NCBI GenBank assembly: GCA_029721435.1
Contig: CM056583.1
Location: 52,245,620 to 52,309,619, forward strand
From: Gymnothorax reevesii
Lineage: Eukaryota; Chordata; Actinopteri; Anguilliformes; Muraenidae
Direction: 5' to 3'
Length of the DNA: 64,000 bases
Positions 10,201 to 21,542 of the stretch are shown here, in pieces. Made by a program: the position numbers and the translations under genes. How positions within the stretch are numbered: position 1 is the stretch's first letter; each line of letters begins with the position of its first letter. Below the pieces are notes generated by a model. That model worked only from the letters and a program-made list of their open reading frames with translations. It was not told where the DNA came from and did no database searches.

Positions 10201-13059
10201 TTTGGGGTGATGTTCAATCCAGCCCTCAGTGGGTTGATGATTTTGGTTTCCATTAACTGTTGTAAGGTCATTCCGTTCTTAACAAATGATTCAGAATACT
10301 TCAGTAAAGACTTGACTTGAATAATTTGTTCATCAAGATCTAATATGTGATTGATTTTCTTTTAATTTTTTTTGAGTAGTTTATATTGTGTTTTGCTCTG
10401 TCAAACTCTCCTTACTTTTCACTCGGCAAAAATACAATGCATGTGCCTTACACCCATAATGTAACATAAGCTTTCTCTGAATTTCTGTGTTCATATACTG
10501 TATATCTGTGTATTGATTCTATGCATGTCTTGCTTAAACCATTTAACTAAAAAAAATCTGAAGAGCTATAAAAGCTTAATTCTATTTTCCACTCACCTAT
10601 GAGAATTATGATTTTACCAATTGGGCTTCTGAACTAACAGTATTAAATTCAGAGTTGCGCGATGATACACTGAGTTTACACAGTGTTTCAGTGTTTAAAG
10701 AAAAAGAGAAGTTCATATGGAAATAAATAAAGTGAAGCTCGACAAGAGGTTATCATGCATTCTGCTATTCAGGTTTCATGAAAACAATACAACAACGTGG
10801 AAATCGATATATTTTATGTGACTCTCAACAGAGGTGGTGAAAGGCCGAAACGGCCAAAACTTCGGCCCCCGGACATCTTGTACTTGTCTGCAGTTGTAGG
10901 CAGAGTCTGCCACAACTCGCCCACCAGCAGTCTGCCAAAGAGCTGTGGCGGTAGTAAGGCCTGCTGAAAGCTCATGATGCGGAGGGGCTTGGTGAGTCAC
11001 GCTGAGAAAAAAAAAAATGAAGGCGAATTGCGGCACCAGCAGCTCATCTATTCAGTCATGACTGTGCATCTGTGCTGATGGGAACGAAATTATGTATGCC
11101 ATGCATCGGATTTTACTTTACCGGGTCCACTCCCACCTGCAGCAATTTCTCAATCGTTGAAAATATTTAACTCATTCTCAGTGTTTGACGGAGAAACAGT
11201 GCATAGTATTTTATGATTTACAAAAAAAGTTTTTTTAGTTTTGCAGGGTCAATAATGAATAAAAGGATAAAAAACAATCATGAATCAACAAAGCAACTTG
11301 AACTTTATTTAAATGTTTTTCAGTCCCAAATTTCAAAGTAAAAATGTCATTTTTGCTTTCCTAGTTTTTTTTTCTGTTTCTCCACCCTTGAATCTAATGA
11401 CACTGCTATGATCTGATCGGATCCACAAATTAAATTTACTCCATTATGCAGCCAGTAATGACTAAGTTCAAATTACCTCAATAAGGAGATATTTACACGT
11501 GCAGCTAAATGTAGTCCTTCTGTTCGCTGACCAGGCTATTCGATTGATAGCAGTATGTGGCTCATGCGCATAGCAATGATGAAACAGACCACTTCAGTTC
11601 AGCAATCCCCTCAGGCCCACATTAGAGCAGCTTCAGCAGCTCTCTGCGAAATAGCCTCCAAATATCACAGGGGAAATAAACTCAAACTGTCATGAAAAGT
11701 ACCCTTTTCAATCAATTTTATCCTAATGGCCCATTTAAAGCCCCCACTGTAATTGCGCTATGATATCTTTCTAATAAAAACTCGTGGCTTGTTAACTTGA
11801 TTGTGGCAACACATGAATTAGGCTATGCCAACTGAGCGCCTCAGAAGGATTTGGGTCTTCTGTTTCTGAAATGGTCCAAAAAGCGCAAAGTTTCACTGCA
11901 GGTTGTCAAGAATATAATCTGCAACTGATAGTTCTGATAGTTCAGGTCCATTTTAGACCCATAATTGTTCAATGTCCTGTTGCCTGGGAGTCCAGTCATG
12001 CCTTCTCTGTGATTGGTGCTATGAGCAACTTTCAGAAATTCCTTGTCATTATTTACACAGGTGTCTGTTAAGTGAATTGCAGTCAGCTACCTGTTGCATG
12101 CGCTCGTGCTCGCTTTTAAGACTGAATGTGATTGATGAGGTAGCTAGCTAAGTAAAATTACATGGTAAGTATAATTTAACTAACAGTATGTTCGTAAACT
12201 AGATTTTAAAAAGCACAATATAGACAGCAAGGCAATATAGGCTGGTGACATTGAAGTAATCAATTCTTGTGACCGTAGCAAGATACATTGACTGGATTTA
12301 TATGATACGTCAGCATTAGCTGGCTTGCAAATTTTATCAATCGCTGTTGGTGTCGCTTTCAACGAGAGGCTCAGCATAGTAAACATAACAATATTTTCTA
12401 GTTCACAGACACTTACGTTTGCGAACTAGACAGAATACTATAAATAAGATGTGTTGGCACACTGATAGCTTCCATCACAACTCCCATTTTGCTGAATCAA
12501 TGCGCTAATGTTTTAGAGCAATCGAATAGGCCCTTTCTATCTGGAACGGTCTTTCATTATAATTTCATGAATCATTCCAGTTTACCTTGCTATGTCATTA
12601 CCACTTACAGCTGTTAATTCCACCGTTGCTATCGCTGGTTGTTTGTTGACAATAGTGGATGCCATTTCTAAGCTCAGCTTGGGGAACTGAAGAGAAGCAG
12701 GCAAGGCATTCGGTAGTGCCCATGAACATCACTTCCGTAGGATTTTTATGGAAAATCTAGCCTGATGACTTTACATATAAATCAGTCCAGAGGCTGTTCT
12801 AGGAAACAAAGAAAGTTGGGGAGTGTCTCATTTTTTTAATTTATGCTACATTCATTTCACATATCGGCAACAGAAAGTGATTAATACAAGTAAAAAAGAT
12901 TGAGAACCTTGAAGTTATTTATTTCTGAATAATGCTATCCAAGGATGCTGTAGGATAAGACTGGGAGCACAAACTGGCCAATCTGATCGGCCAAGGTAAG
13001 GTCTCCCATGGCTGATGCCTGGACTGTCTTACAAGGTATAGCACATTCACATGCACATT
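10201..13059. other. non-coding; no gene recognised
   Basis: No domain-bearing open frame, RNA gene or clear transposon end was seen. A short CG-containing, GGCC-rich patch lies near 10840-11035. The candidate regulatory segment at 11560-11830 is listed separately. Confidence 0.55.
11560..11830. promoter_or_regulatory. candidate cis-regulatory segment
   Basis: The sequence is non-repetitive, with clustered homeodomain-like cores, TTTAAAG (TCF-like) and AATTGCGC motifs. It is suggested only by composition and gene-desert context. Confidence 0.2.
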
Positions 13060-13117
13060 TAAAACACACGCACACTCACAGGCACACACACACACACACA
13101 CACGCGCGCGCACACAC

Positions 13118-13164
<47 letters not shown>
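13060..13164. repeat. (CA)n microsatellite with CG interruptions
   Basis: Long CA runs are broken by two CGCGCG blocks. The His-Thr-rich or Cys-Val-rich open frames across it are repeat artefacts. Confidence 0.95.
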
Positions 13165-13168
<4 letters not shown>

Positions 13169-13372
13169 ATACACATACCTAATTTACTCATACATTCACA
13201 TGGGAATTTCTCATTTACCATTTGGCCATATTCTTCATTATAGCCCATTATTTCATGAGTTTTTAGAGCCTGGCAAGCCTCAGGGTTGGTTGCAGGTTGA
13301 TTGATTTAGGCCGTGTCCATTTGTGTGTACGTCCATGGCCTATTGGAATCGCTGTGCCTATGAAAGTTTTGT

Positions 13373-13412
13373 TGACCTTTGCCTATTGACCTTTTCCCCA
13401 TGACCTTGACCT
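13373..13412. promoter_or_regulatory. cluster of nuclear-receptor half-sites (TGACCT)
   Basis: TGACCT occurs at 13373-13378, 13387-13392, 13401-13406 and 13407-13412. The first is followed at one-base spacing by TGCCTA, a near DR1. The last two abut as TGACCTTGACCT, a DR0 that also contains TCAAGGTCA on the other strand (an SF-1/ERR-type extended half-site). A further AGGTCA is at 13495-13500. COUP-TF proteins bind such repeats (established). The cluster might equally be part of a TGACCT-rich interspersed repeat. Confidence 0.45.
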
Positions 13413-13499
13413 TTTTCTGCAATTTTCACCTTTCAAAAAAATCATCCGATCTTTCAATGTAGCTCATCAGAACCTTCTAAGCTTAGGTCAAGGAAGGTA

Positions 13500-15149
13500 A
13501 TACAAGTATTAAAGTTAAGTTGAACTACAACCTTTACTGGACATTGAATGTGATCTTTGACTTATTATTAGAAAGTGGTGTGTTTTGTTTTCAAAAGGAT
13601 GCTGTTTTCGTACTCTGAAATAATAAAGTTTAATGCTGTTCATTTTTTAAATCAAGTTTAATTTTCGTTATTTTGAGGCATTTGCTTCTAGGAGTACTCA
13701 AGTCTGCTGACTGGTGCTCAAAATATCTGGTCCAAAAATCAAGATAGAGGCTATAAGGTCCGCTAATATGTTTTATGACATCTTTTCTGATATTTCTTTA
13801 CGTTTACGTAACATGATCCCTACAAGTTGTCAAATTCTTAAAATCTCATTTCTCGAAGAAGACGAAAACAGACTTGCGCACTTCTAGAAATCAACCCCTC
13901 AGCTGTGTTCTAGTTCCCAGCCACTCAACAGGTTGGTTGGTGGACTCTTGTTTTAGGCTGTGTCTTTTTTGTCAGTCCATCTGCCCAACAGTCCGTCCAT
14001 CCATTCAAACATGAATCCTTTGGCAGGGGACTTTTGCGGTCCCTGGCCGGCTGCATTATTTTCCTTACTTCACATGCGCACCATGTAGGGGTTTAGGTCT
14101 CGGGTTTTCTTGTTTTCCACCTTCTTCTTCTTCTTCTCTGTAAAGCACCTTCTGTTAGAAGAGTCACAGAAATAAAATGACTGGACACACATAACCAGAG
14201 AAAGTCACTTGCTGATCTCGCTGTGTATGGCAGTGTAAACACATTGGAGCTGAGAACAGGAAGAAATAAAGATGGACCAACAGAGAGGGAGAATGAGAGA
14301 GGGAAAGAGAGAGCGGAGGACATTGCACACAGCTTGATCAATTTTAGATGCTAAGAGGATTAACCTTTGCCTCTCCAGTAGCCACCGCTGCTGTCGACTG
14401 AGTGCATTATTCTCTTTTCTCTTCCCTGGTCAGCGCACGTTCAGAAGTCAATAAAGCTCCTTTTGTGCGGATGCAGCGCAGCCACACACACACGTACAGT
14501 ACAGATGCAATCCCTCCTGCTTGTTGTGACTCTCCCCTTAGATTACAGATTGTGATTAATAGTTACAGCCAAAGGGTCGGAACAGGGCCAGTAAGAGCCG
14601 CTAGCCGATGCTGTCAGATAAGCAGCTCCAGCTTAGTAAGAGTCATGTTCTGACCCGGCGATACTCAGCCATACCAAAGCTGTAGCAAGGCGGTGACTGA
14701 GAGAAAATAAGAGAGATAAAGATGAGGAAGGAAGAGAGAGTTACGTACATGGGAAAAAGTGAAAGAGGAGAGGGACAGAGATCAAAACATGAATTCCCTC
14801 AACTCCTTCTTCAATTATTTCTTAATTTCCTTACAGAAAATTACAGCTGATCTGACTGAAAACAAATTAAATTTATTTCCTAATTTATTTTTAATTAAAG
14901 TTTAAATAAAGTTTTTGCTTTAAGTTAACTGCCTGAACCCTCTCATGCCCTGGGTGAAACAATCATAAACTGCTCATGGCTCTACTGCACCACTGTCCAC
15001 ACTCAGCAATGGCCTGATGTGGATTTGGGCTCATTATCCTACCCACAGCGTATCAGGGAAGAGAGCTGCCCAGATGTGCAAAATTATATTCATCAGGATT
15101 TCCAGCAGCCTGTGAATCTTCTTAAATGACTAATGATGGAAATCCTAGG
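13500..15149. other. non-coding; nothing recognised
   Basis: No gene, transposon end or RNA gene was recognised. A short CTTCTTCTT run lies near 14121. The open frames at 14093-14341 and 14402-14653 are low-complexity. Confidence 0.5.
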
Positions 15150-15425
15150 TATATACGAAGAGTTTGTTTCCAAAACGCAGTATATTCATTTTACTCATTT
15201 TGAGTATATCAGCTTTTTCTAAGTTGCCGCCTATTGCATTTCAAAGAAAAACACAAACTGTTTGGCCATGAAAAAATACAATTTATTGTATGAATTTCTA
15301 AAAATGGATTTTTTTCATCATGTGTAAAAAGCACAGGGCTATAGCTGTATGGTATTATCTCAATTTTTGTAATTTTGGCCCTTATGGCATTTTGGAAACA
15401 AACTCCTCCTATTTTTATACAAAAG
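15150..15425. mobile_element. possible MITE with inverted ends
   Basis: GAAGAGTTTGTTTCCAAAAC near 15157-15176 is matched in inverted sense by the sequence at about 15389-15409, whose reverse complement reads GGAGGAGTTTGTTTCCAAAA. The interior is AT-rich and has inverted phrases. Target duplication and exact ends are not resolved. Confidence 0.45.
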
Positions 15426-15523
15426 ATGGTTTTATGGATCTATGGAATAAACTAGTTTTATGGAGCTATGGGAGGGGTGGGGGCGGGGGGAAGTCAGTGG
15501 GGGTTGAACCTGTGGCAACTAAA

Positions 15524-15894
15524 GCAAGGCTGACACTTGCACGATTCTGTGGCACGCATTGGCACGACTCGAGTCGTGCCAGTGCACAAACTAGTTGTAA
15601 ACTGGCGTGAAGTGCCATGTCGGGACGAGAATTTTGAAATGTTCAAAATTTTGGTCATGACAAAATTTCGCGCCCGGGTCGTGAACTATGCGCAAACTGT
15701 TCGTGAACTCGTCGTGCCAGTTCGTGTCAATGTGGACACTGATGGGCACGCATTCGTGAACTATTTGTGAACTCATAGTGAACTATGCGTGAACTAGTTG
15801 TGAACAGTGCGGGAGCCGCCCAGTTCGTGCCCCAAAATGGCACGACTTGCCACGACAAAATCATGGCCAAAAGTCGTGCAAGTGTCAGCCTTGC
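15524..15894. mobile_element. 371-bp MITE with 21-bp perfect terminal inverted repeats
   Basis: The left end begins GCAAGGCTGACACTTGCACG and the reverse complement of the right end is the same for 21 bp (15524-15544 and 15874-15894). TAA lies just outside both ends with one base between, which may be a 3-bp target duplication as in PIF/Harbinger elements. The interior is CG-rich compared with its surroundings and contains repeated GTGAACT / TCGTGCC phrases in both orientations. No transposase is encoded. Confidence 0.85.
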
Positions 15895-16019
15895 ATAAGT
15901 TGGTTTATGAACAGCAAGTGTTGTTCAAACACAGTGATGGTTTTTGGGGGAAGTCCTGCCTTCTCACCGACAAGCCACACCCAACTAAGGAGGGCATTTT
16001 TTTTTAAATTTTGTTAGGA

Positions 16020-16590
16020 AAAGCGCGTGAGACCTTGAAATTGAAAATGCAAGCCAGGCAGGGCAGTTTGTAATGAAAATGAAAAAGTGGAGAACTGCGT
16101 TAGCGATTTAAATATGAGACAGATATCGCGTCTGCTTCTTGAAAAAGAAAAAGCATGTCTGACAATATATTTGCTTTACGAGATTAGCGTTTTCGATTCT
16201 GTTTTGTTCGTGATATTGCGGGGCACTTCCTGGAAATGAAAACAGTGCGTACATGGACTTGAGTGGAGGATTACTTTAGCTTTTTCGTGTTGATATAAAT
16301 AACGCTAGTGCTTCTCGAAAACGAAAACCATTTCTGAGAATGTATTTGCTTTATGCGATTAGCATTTTTGTTTTTGTTTTGTTAGTGATATTGCAGGGCT
16401 CTTCTCGGAAATGCAAATGCAAATGAGGAATGTATTATAATTTTCCATTTGGTAAGAAAATTGCATAGATGGGCTTGAAAATGAAAATGCAAAAAGGAGG
16501 ATTACATTTGCATTTTCATTATGATATAAATAATGCGCTTGTATCTTGAAAATGAAAATGCATTTCTGACATTGCGTCTTCATTTTAATT
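16020..16590. repeat. degenerate long tandem repeat, about three units
   Basis: A block of the form GATATAAATAA...CTTCTTGAAAA(C/T)GAAAA...CATTTCTGA recurs starting near 16105, 16290 and 16520, so periods are about 185 and 230 bp. GATATTGC(G/A)GGGC also recurs near 16212 and 16387. The AAAATGAAAATGC composition resembles fish non-autonomous elements with internal repeats. No coding content. Confidence 0.6.
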
Positions 16591-17575
16591 TTGTTAACTA
16601 TATGCTTCCATACTGTATTGAGGCTGTACTAAAATAATCCGGATCCACGGCAAGGTATTATTGTGAAGGATATTCGCCATAAAAGATGCATTCAGGTGGG
16701 CGCACTGAGGACAGAACTCTTCTGATTGTGAGAAATGCTGCAGTCCCTGCACATATTTCTGTACACGCACACTCTCAAACACTCATCCACACTCACTCAC
16801 CTTGCGACACATGTCATAACATTGTCTGGCAAAGCGATAGCAGGGAAAAAGAGGCGGGGGAGAGTGAGTTATCTCCTGATGTCACTGAGAAGCAAATCTC
16901 TCTATCACACTTTCTCTCAGGGTGCATTGCTCCAGCTGTCTGCAGACAGGCCAAGGACGAAGCGATGATGGAGGAGGAGGAGGCTGCGAGTTCTCATGTC
17001 TACTCTATGGCCTTGACTTTGTTCGAGGTCATTGCAGGTCGTTTTGACAACCTCAGTGTAAACATTGCACCCCTACACCTATGCACATGCACCACACACT
17101 AAGACACGCGTCATTCTAAAGCGCATTCCCTTCTAATCTATCCAATTACACATACATGGATCACAATGAGTTATGTGCTATGAAATCAGAAAGTTTTGCT
17201 GCGTCATGTCCAACATCTCATTTATCTTGCCCAAGCCAGTCAAATAGTGAAAATAATTGGTGAGTTAGATTGGATAATAGATGATAGATCATGGAATTAG
17301 ATAATGGATGGGTGAATGGATGGTTGAGCTCACTTGTGCACATCTTTTGTGAGGGAGGGTGCGCTTATGTGCACTCTCACTGAGGCAGAGTCTGAGACAG
17401 GACATCGCAAAACTTCCTGTGAGCTCCTGCTAATAAGCATCATCCCTGTATAATCAGCTGACTTACCCTAAGCACTGGCTTGTTTAACCAATGTTTTAAC
17501 AAAGGGCTGTAAATATGATGTATAAAATATTTTAAATGTGATAAGACAAACTAAATGAAAAAGGAGGAGTCTCCT

Positions 17576-17576
<1 letters not shown>

Positions 17577-17608
<32 letters not shown>

Positions 17609-17636
17609 ATGTATGTATGTATGTATGTATGTATGT
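17577..17636. repeat. (CTGT)n-(GTAT)n compound microsatellite
   Basis: Eight CTGT units pass directly into about seven GTAT units. Confidence 0.95.
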
Positions 17637-17794
17637 CCTGTCCTGTACACTGTATGTACGTCTGTCCTTTGATTTCTCAACAATTGTTTATGCAATCAAC
17701 TTCACACTTGGCAGTTGTATAACTGGACTTGTAAGCTGCAATACTGGAGGCCAAGCTGTACATTTTGAACAGGCTTTGAGGCTATTTTCATACT

Positions 17795-18410
17795 AAAACC
17801 CTGTTTCTCAAAATGTTGGGAAAATTTAGAAAATGCTAATACAAAAATGAAACTGTTATCTATAAATCCGCCCTCACATATACAGTATGAAATTGAAGAC
17901 AGTGCAAAGATATTTACAGTTTCTCCTTCTTTATTGTTTTTGGAAATAAACACTCATTCTGAATTTTATGCCAGCGGCACATTTCAGAAAATTCACTCTG
18001 CATAATCATTTGGGGAATTGAGGATTGTCCCAGTTTAGGAGGATCATCTCCCCCATTCTTCATTAAAATACTTCCTCAGATGTCTCTTCATGTCAGACTT
18101 TGCTGTTCTGATAGAAATTTTCAATGGGAGACAGGTTTCGACTGTAAGTAAGCCATTCTAGGAGCTGTACTCTCGGATTAGGAAGTCACGCTGTAATAAC
18201 CTGTGCCGAATGTATCTTTCTGAAATTAGAACAGGCGTCCCTGAAAAGGCATCATCTAGAAGACAGCATGTGTTGCAAAAGCTCAAGATAACAGTGTTTC
18301 TGGACATTTTTGACATACGGCTGCCACGGTGCATCGTACAGTCTTCACTTGCAACTGTGGATGCAATAATGAATGGTATTTTTAGCACAGGTCTTCCAAA
18401 GTAGTCCCCG
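17795..18410. mobile_element. degraded DNA-transposon-derived repeat
   Basis: Phrases in order (CACTCATTCTGAATTTTATG near 17950, GGCGTCCCTGAAAA near 18233, GACAGCATGTGTTGC near 18260) match, from memory, a very common teleost DNA-transposon-derived repeat. No intact ends or transposase are visible; the 76- and 64-residue frames are not genes. The class is uncertain. Confidence 0.45.
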
Positions 18411-18477
18411 CTGTCATATGGTTATGCACTGACTCTGAAGGATTGAAGATCAAAGGGATCTGATCAGATCCTGCTGC

Positions 18478-18716
18478 TCTCAAACTCTCTCACATGCTAT
18501 CAAACTCTCATGTACAATCAAACTCTCACATTTTGGTAGTATGTGAGTGAGTTTGAAAGTGTGTGAGAGAGTTTGATAGAGCGTGAGAGAGATTTAATAG
18601 TGCATGAGAGAGAGTTTGACTGTGTGTGAGAGATGGCTGAATTCATGAGAAAAAGGTTTCATAGCGCATGAGAGAGTTTGGCAGCGCAGGGGAGAGAGTT
18701 TGATACCATGCGAGAA
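18478..18716. repeat. degenerate minisatellite (about 20-bp GTGAGAGAGTTTGATAG-like unit) with an inverted segment
   Basis: On the left (18478-18527) the unit appears as CTCTCAAACTCTCTCACATG-like copies. From about 18541 it continues as GTGTGTGAGAGAGTTTGATA-like copies in the opposite orientation, roughly seven of them. The whole can fold as a large imperfect hairpin. Confidence 0.8.
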
Positions 18717-18976
18717 TGTCGCTTAAGATTATGGCTTACGCAGCCTCTCATATTTGTGTGTGTGTGTGCATGTGTGTATGCATGTGTGTTTGTGTATGAG
18801 TGTGTGTGTTCTTGTACATGCTACGAAAATGTTTTTTTTTTCTTACTGAGAAGGGACATTATTGGGAATTGACATTTTCAAATGTCCTCGCAACGACAAA
18901 GGCAAATTGTGACTTATTAAAGTTAGGGGTAAGGATAGAATTAGGGATAGGTTAAGGCTGGGGTAAGGGTTTGGGT

Positions 18977-20250
18977 GTAATGGTGTGATCAGGAACCAGT
19001 CGCGAGAACCAGGCAATGCAGTAGAACTTGCTTTATTAATAAAGGGGGAGGACCCCTGCAGGGCAGAAGGCAAAAGTACAAAGTCCACACTCCAAAAATC
19101 AAAATCCAGTTGGGCAAAAATAGAATTGAAAACCAGGGCAGCAATTACAATAATTGTAGTCGGACAGAAATGGGTCTGGTTCACAGGTACAGGAATGTCA
19201 AAGAAGCAAAACCAGAATCCAATGGGCGTAATCCGAATCGTAACTAGGGCAGCAAACAAAGATCTCGTGGTCGGGCAGAAAAAGGTCAAAACTCACAGAT
19301 GCAACAATAATCCAAAATCACAAAGGCAAAAATCGAAAAGTCGGGCGGTCCAGTCAGAAAGGTAAACACTGAGTAATCAAGGCGAAATGAAACGTGGCAC
19401 AAGAAGACTGAGGAAAACGATCTGACAGAGACTGGCTGTGAGAAGACAGCTAATATACACTTCTGGGGAGATCACATGGTAAGAGACACAGGTGCAAACA
19501 GTCAGACTGATTACAAAGGATCAGCACATCAGAGAGAACCTTATCACATGGAATTTGGCAGAAGCCAAAACATGGACAGGGATCACAGGACAAACCTATA
19601 CAAAGATAAACAGCTCCAGTTACGGAGTTTCCAACGCGCATAGATAATTAAAGAATTACAGCGTGATAAGACGAGGAGCTTCCACAGAAAATGCAGCAAA
19701 GGTAATTAGGGAGAGACAAGAGGCGGAGACTAGAATAGGGCGAGTGCTGAGGGCTTGTTAATCAATTAGTAAGTGAAACTATAGAATCCCTTGGTGCTTG
19801 TTAGTAAGTTAGTATTATATACAATGTTAGTTGGTGTTAGTAACTTCTAGCGAAAATAGCAAATTATTAGTTTGGTTAGTAAGATAGAAAAGTAAGGCGA
19901 AGTAAGCAAACGAGATCGGAAGGAAGGCTGAAATCCAGAATCCAATAAATCACCCGAAGAGTAACACGCAGGACTGGGGCTGTGTGGAATGACAAGACAA
20001 TAGACTAGACGGGGGAGACAAAGTGCAATGCATGATGGAAAACATGAACCGGAATGTGACTATGGCAAAATGTAAAACATTTAAAAAGTAAAAACTAAGA
20101 CAATACATTAAACTAATCAAAATACCAAAACCCAAATACACATACAAAGAATGGTCAGGCTTAGCAAATGTCAAAAAACACAAAAGGCAGTCAGAAGGCA
20201 TGAACATGGTCAAAGCAGAACAGAACATGAGCCAAAGCAGAATCACAACA
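18977..20250. mobile_element. 1274-bp insertion of unclassified type inside the older repeat
   Basis: The hexamer TTGGGT occurs on both sides (18971-18976 and 20251-20256), as expected for a target duplication, and removing the insert joins the surrounding repeat smoothly. The ends contain GTGTGAT and, inverted, GTTGTGAT a few bases in. The interior is A/G-rich with repeated phrases such as GGCAAAAATC-like runs and has no recognisable protein; its 126- and 98-residue open frames carry no domain. The family is unknown to me. Confidence 0.5.
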
Positions 20251-20306
20251 TTGGGTTAGGCATACATTGCTTATTGTTTAGATTAGGAAAGGCTATAGAG
20301 ACACAG

Positions 20307-20638
20307 TGTGATGGTTCTGCCCTGCAGTCCCTCCCTCTCCTGCTGTCTTCGCCTCCATTTCAATGAGTCACACCTGTTGCTCGTTAAAGTGGAGATGAAG
20401 TTTAGAGTATTTAAGAGCTGCTCTGCCAATTGGCAATGCAGCTGCATTCTGGTATTTTAGCCTAATATGTGTTGCTGCTGCTCCCCTGTCTCTTTGTCAC
20501 TTTTAAAAAGTATATTTATTAAATGTCTTCTATTTTTCTTACCAGCCTGTGCGAGTGGGTCCCTTTTTCAGCCTTTGGGTACATGGTCCCAGTGCCTGCC
20601 GGATTGCTTGTTTCATCCGGTGGGACTAAACCTTGACA
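20307..20638. mobile_element. solo LTR (332 bp), probably Ty3/gypsy-type
   Basis: It begins TGTGATGG and ends CTTGACA (TGT...ACA), flanked by the identical 5-bp CACAG at 20302-20306 and 20639-20643. A TATTTAAG motif near 20408 resembles an LTR TATA box. There is no internal region, so it arose by LTR-LTR recombination. Structure is clear; the gypsy assignment rests on end type and 5-bp duplication. Confidence 0.8.
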
Positions 20639-20832
20639 CACAGAAAGAGTGAATGGAAGTCAATGTAATGTCCTTACAGAGATATAAGTACAAGGATGTG
20701 TGTGTGCACAAGCTTCTGCAGAAAAGTAAGCACTGTTTCATGGCTATTTTAGCATGCATTCACGTGACCGAAAACACACACCTACATCAAAGCACCACTT
20801 TGTCATCTTTCCTCTGCCATCCCTCCTCAAGC

Positions 20833-20835
<3 letters not shown>

Positions 20836-20875
<40 letters not shown>

Positions 20876-20876
20876 T
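20836..20876. repeat. (CT)n microsatellite
   Basis: About 17 uninterrupted CT units, followed by CCCTCTCTCC. Confidence 0.95.
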
Positions 20877-20984
20877 CTCCCACACCCAACCTAGGGTCAC
20901 CTCCTCCTCCCACTATGTGGCTCTGACCCCATTAAGCAAATTCCCAGATAGAACCTGGGTCCTCTTATCAACCCCAGCTCATTA

Positions 20985-21180
20985 ATTACACTTTGTCTCC
21001 CCGAGTGATCTATTTCTGAGAGCCGGCCGCCCTCTCGCTGCTCTCCAGCCTTATCTCTTCTCAGGATAGAGCTGTAGCTCTCTGCACTGCACAGCGCCGT
21101 GGGTCAGCCTGACGGCCTAGGCACTGGGCCATGTGATTGCAGCTCAGTCTAATTGAGGCTCGTTATGTTATCTCATACAT
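20985..21180. promoter_or_regulatory. candidate cis-regulatory segment
   Basis: Non-repetitive sequence with ATTAATTA homeodomain core, GATAG/TTATCT GATA-like sites and a GCCGGCCGCC block between two repeats. Conservation untested. Confidence 0.22.
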
Positions 21181-21238
21181 GAATGTTAGCAGCGACTGAT
21201 TTTGAAATTGCATCTAATTGCGGTGTCAACTACATCAC

Positions 21239-21241
<3 letters not shown>

Positions 21242-21273
<32 letters not shown>
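21242..21273. repeat. (CT)n microsatellite abutting a LINE 3' end
   Basis: About 16 CT units immediately upstream of the LINE-2 fragment. Confidence 0.95.
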
Positions 21274-21279
<6 letters not shown>

Positions 21280-21542
21280 CTCTCTTTCAACTATACTATA
21301 CCCTTCCAAGGGATATCAGAGTTGCCCCCACACTTAGCTCTTTCAAAAGCAAACTTAAAACATTTCTATCTAGTGTCATTTTTAGCTAGTTTTAGTTTTT
21401 TGTTTTTTTTTTGCATGTGTATGTTTCTCTGTTGGAATGTTGTTTTTATATTAATATATATGCTTATATGTTTACTCATGTGAAGCACATTGTGTTGCCT
21501 TTGGGTATGAAATGTGCTCTATGAATTTTCTTCTTCTTCTTC
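21280..21542 (+). mobile_element. LINE-2 (L2/UnaL2-like) 3' end, 5'-truncated
   Basis: The plus strand encodes LPRDIRVAPTLSSFKSKLKT followed by F and L (21296-21365), the typical extreme C-terminus of fish L2 ORF2, then a 3' UTR. It ends GTGAAGCACATTGTGTTGCC...GAAATGTGCTCTATGAATT, the stem-loop tail type recognised by L2 reverse transcriptases, followed by a TTCTTCTTCTTC tail. Strong 5' truncation is the norm for LINE copies. Confidence 0.8.

Larger units (their letters stand above)
18740..20705. repeat. old GT/TTAGGG-like fish interspersed repeat, split by two later insertions
   Basis: Outer pieces 18740-18976, 20251-20306 and 20639-20705 read as one element: a GT-rich head, GACATTTTCAAATGTCC, a run of degenerate GGTTAGGG-like phrases, then GTCAATGTAATGTCC and a GT-rich tail. 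This matches, from memory, a common teleost repeat bounded by GT runs. It is interrupted at 18976/20251 and 20306/20639 by the two insertions listed next. Confidence 0.55.

Noticed and set aside
13008..13304. Open frames rich in His-Thr or Cys-Val across CA repeats (also 39291-39608, 53700-54099)
   Set aside because: They are direct translations of dinucleotide repeats.
16020..16590. Possible CRISPR-like spaced repeats here and at 9.7-10.1 kb
   Set aside because: Repeat units are long, diverged and not separated by unique uniform spacers, and the sequence is from a vertebrate.
18900..18976. GGTTAGGG-like run, possible interstitial telomere
   Set aside because: The units are degenerate and irregular and fit a known type of fish interspersed repeat better than TTAGGG arrays.
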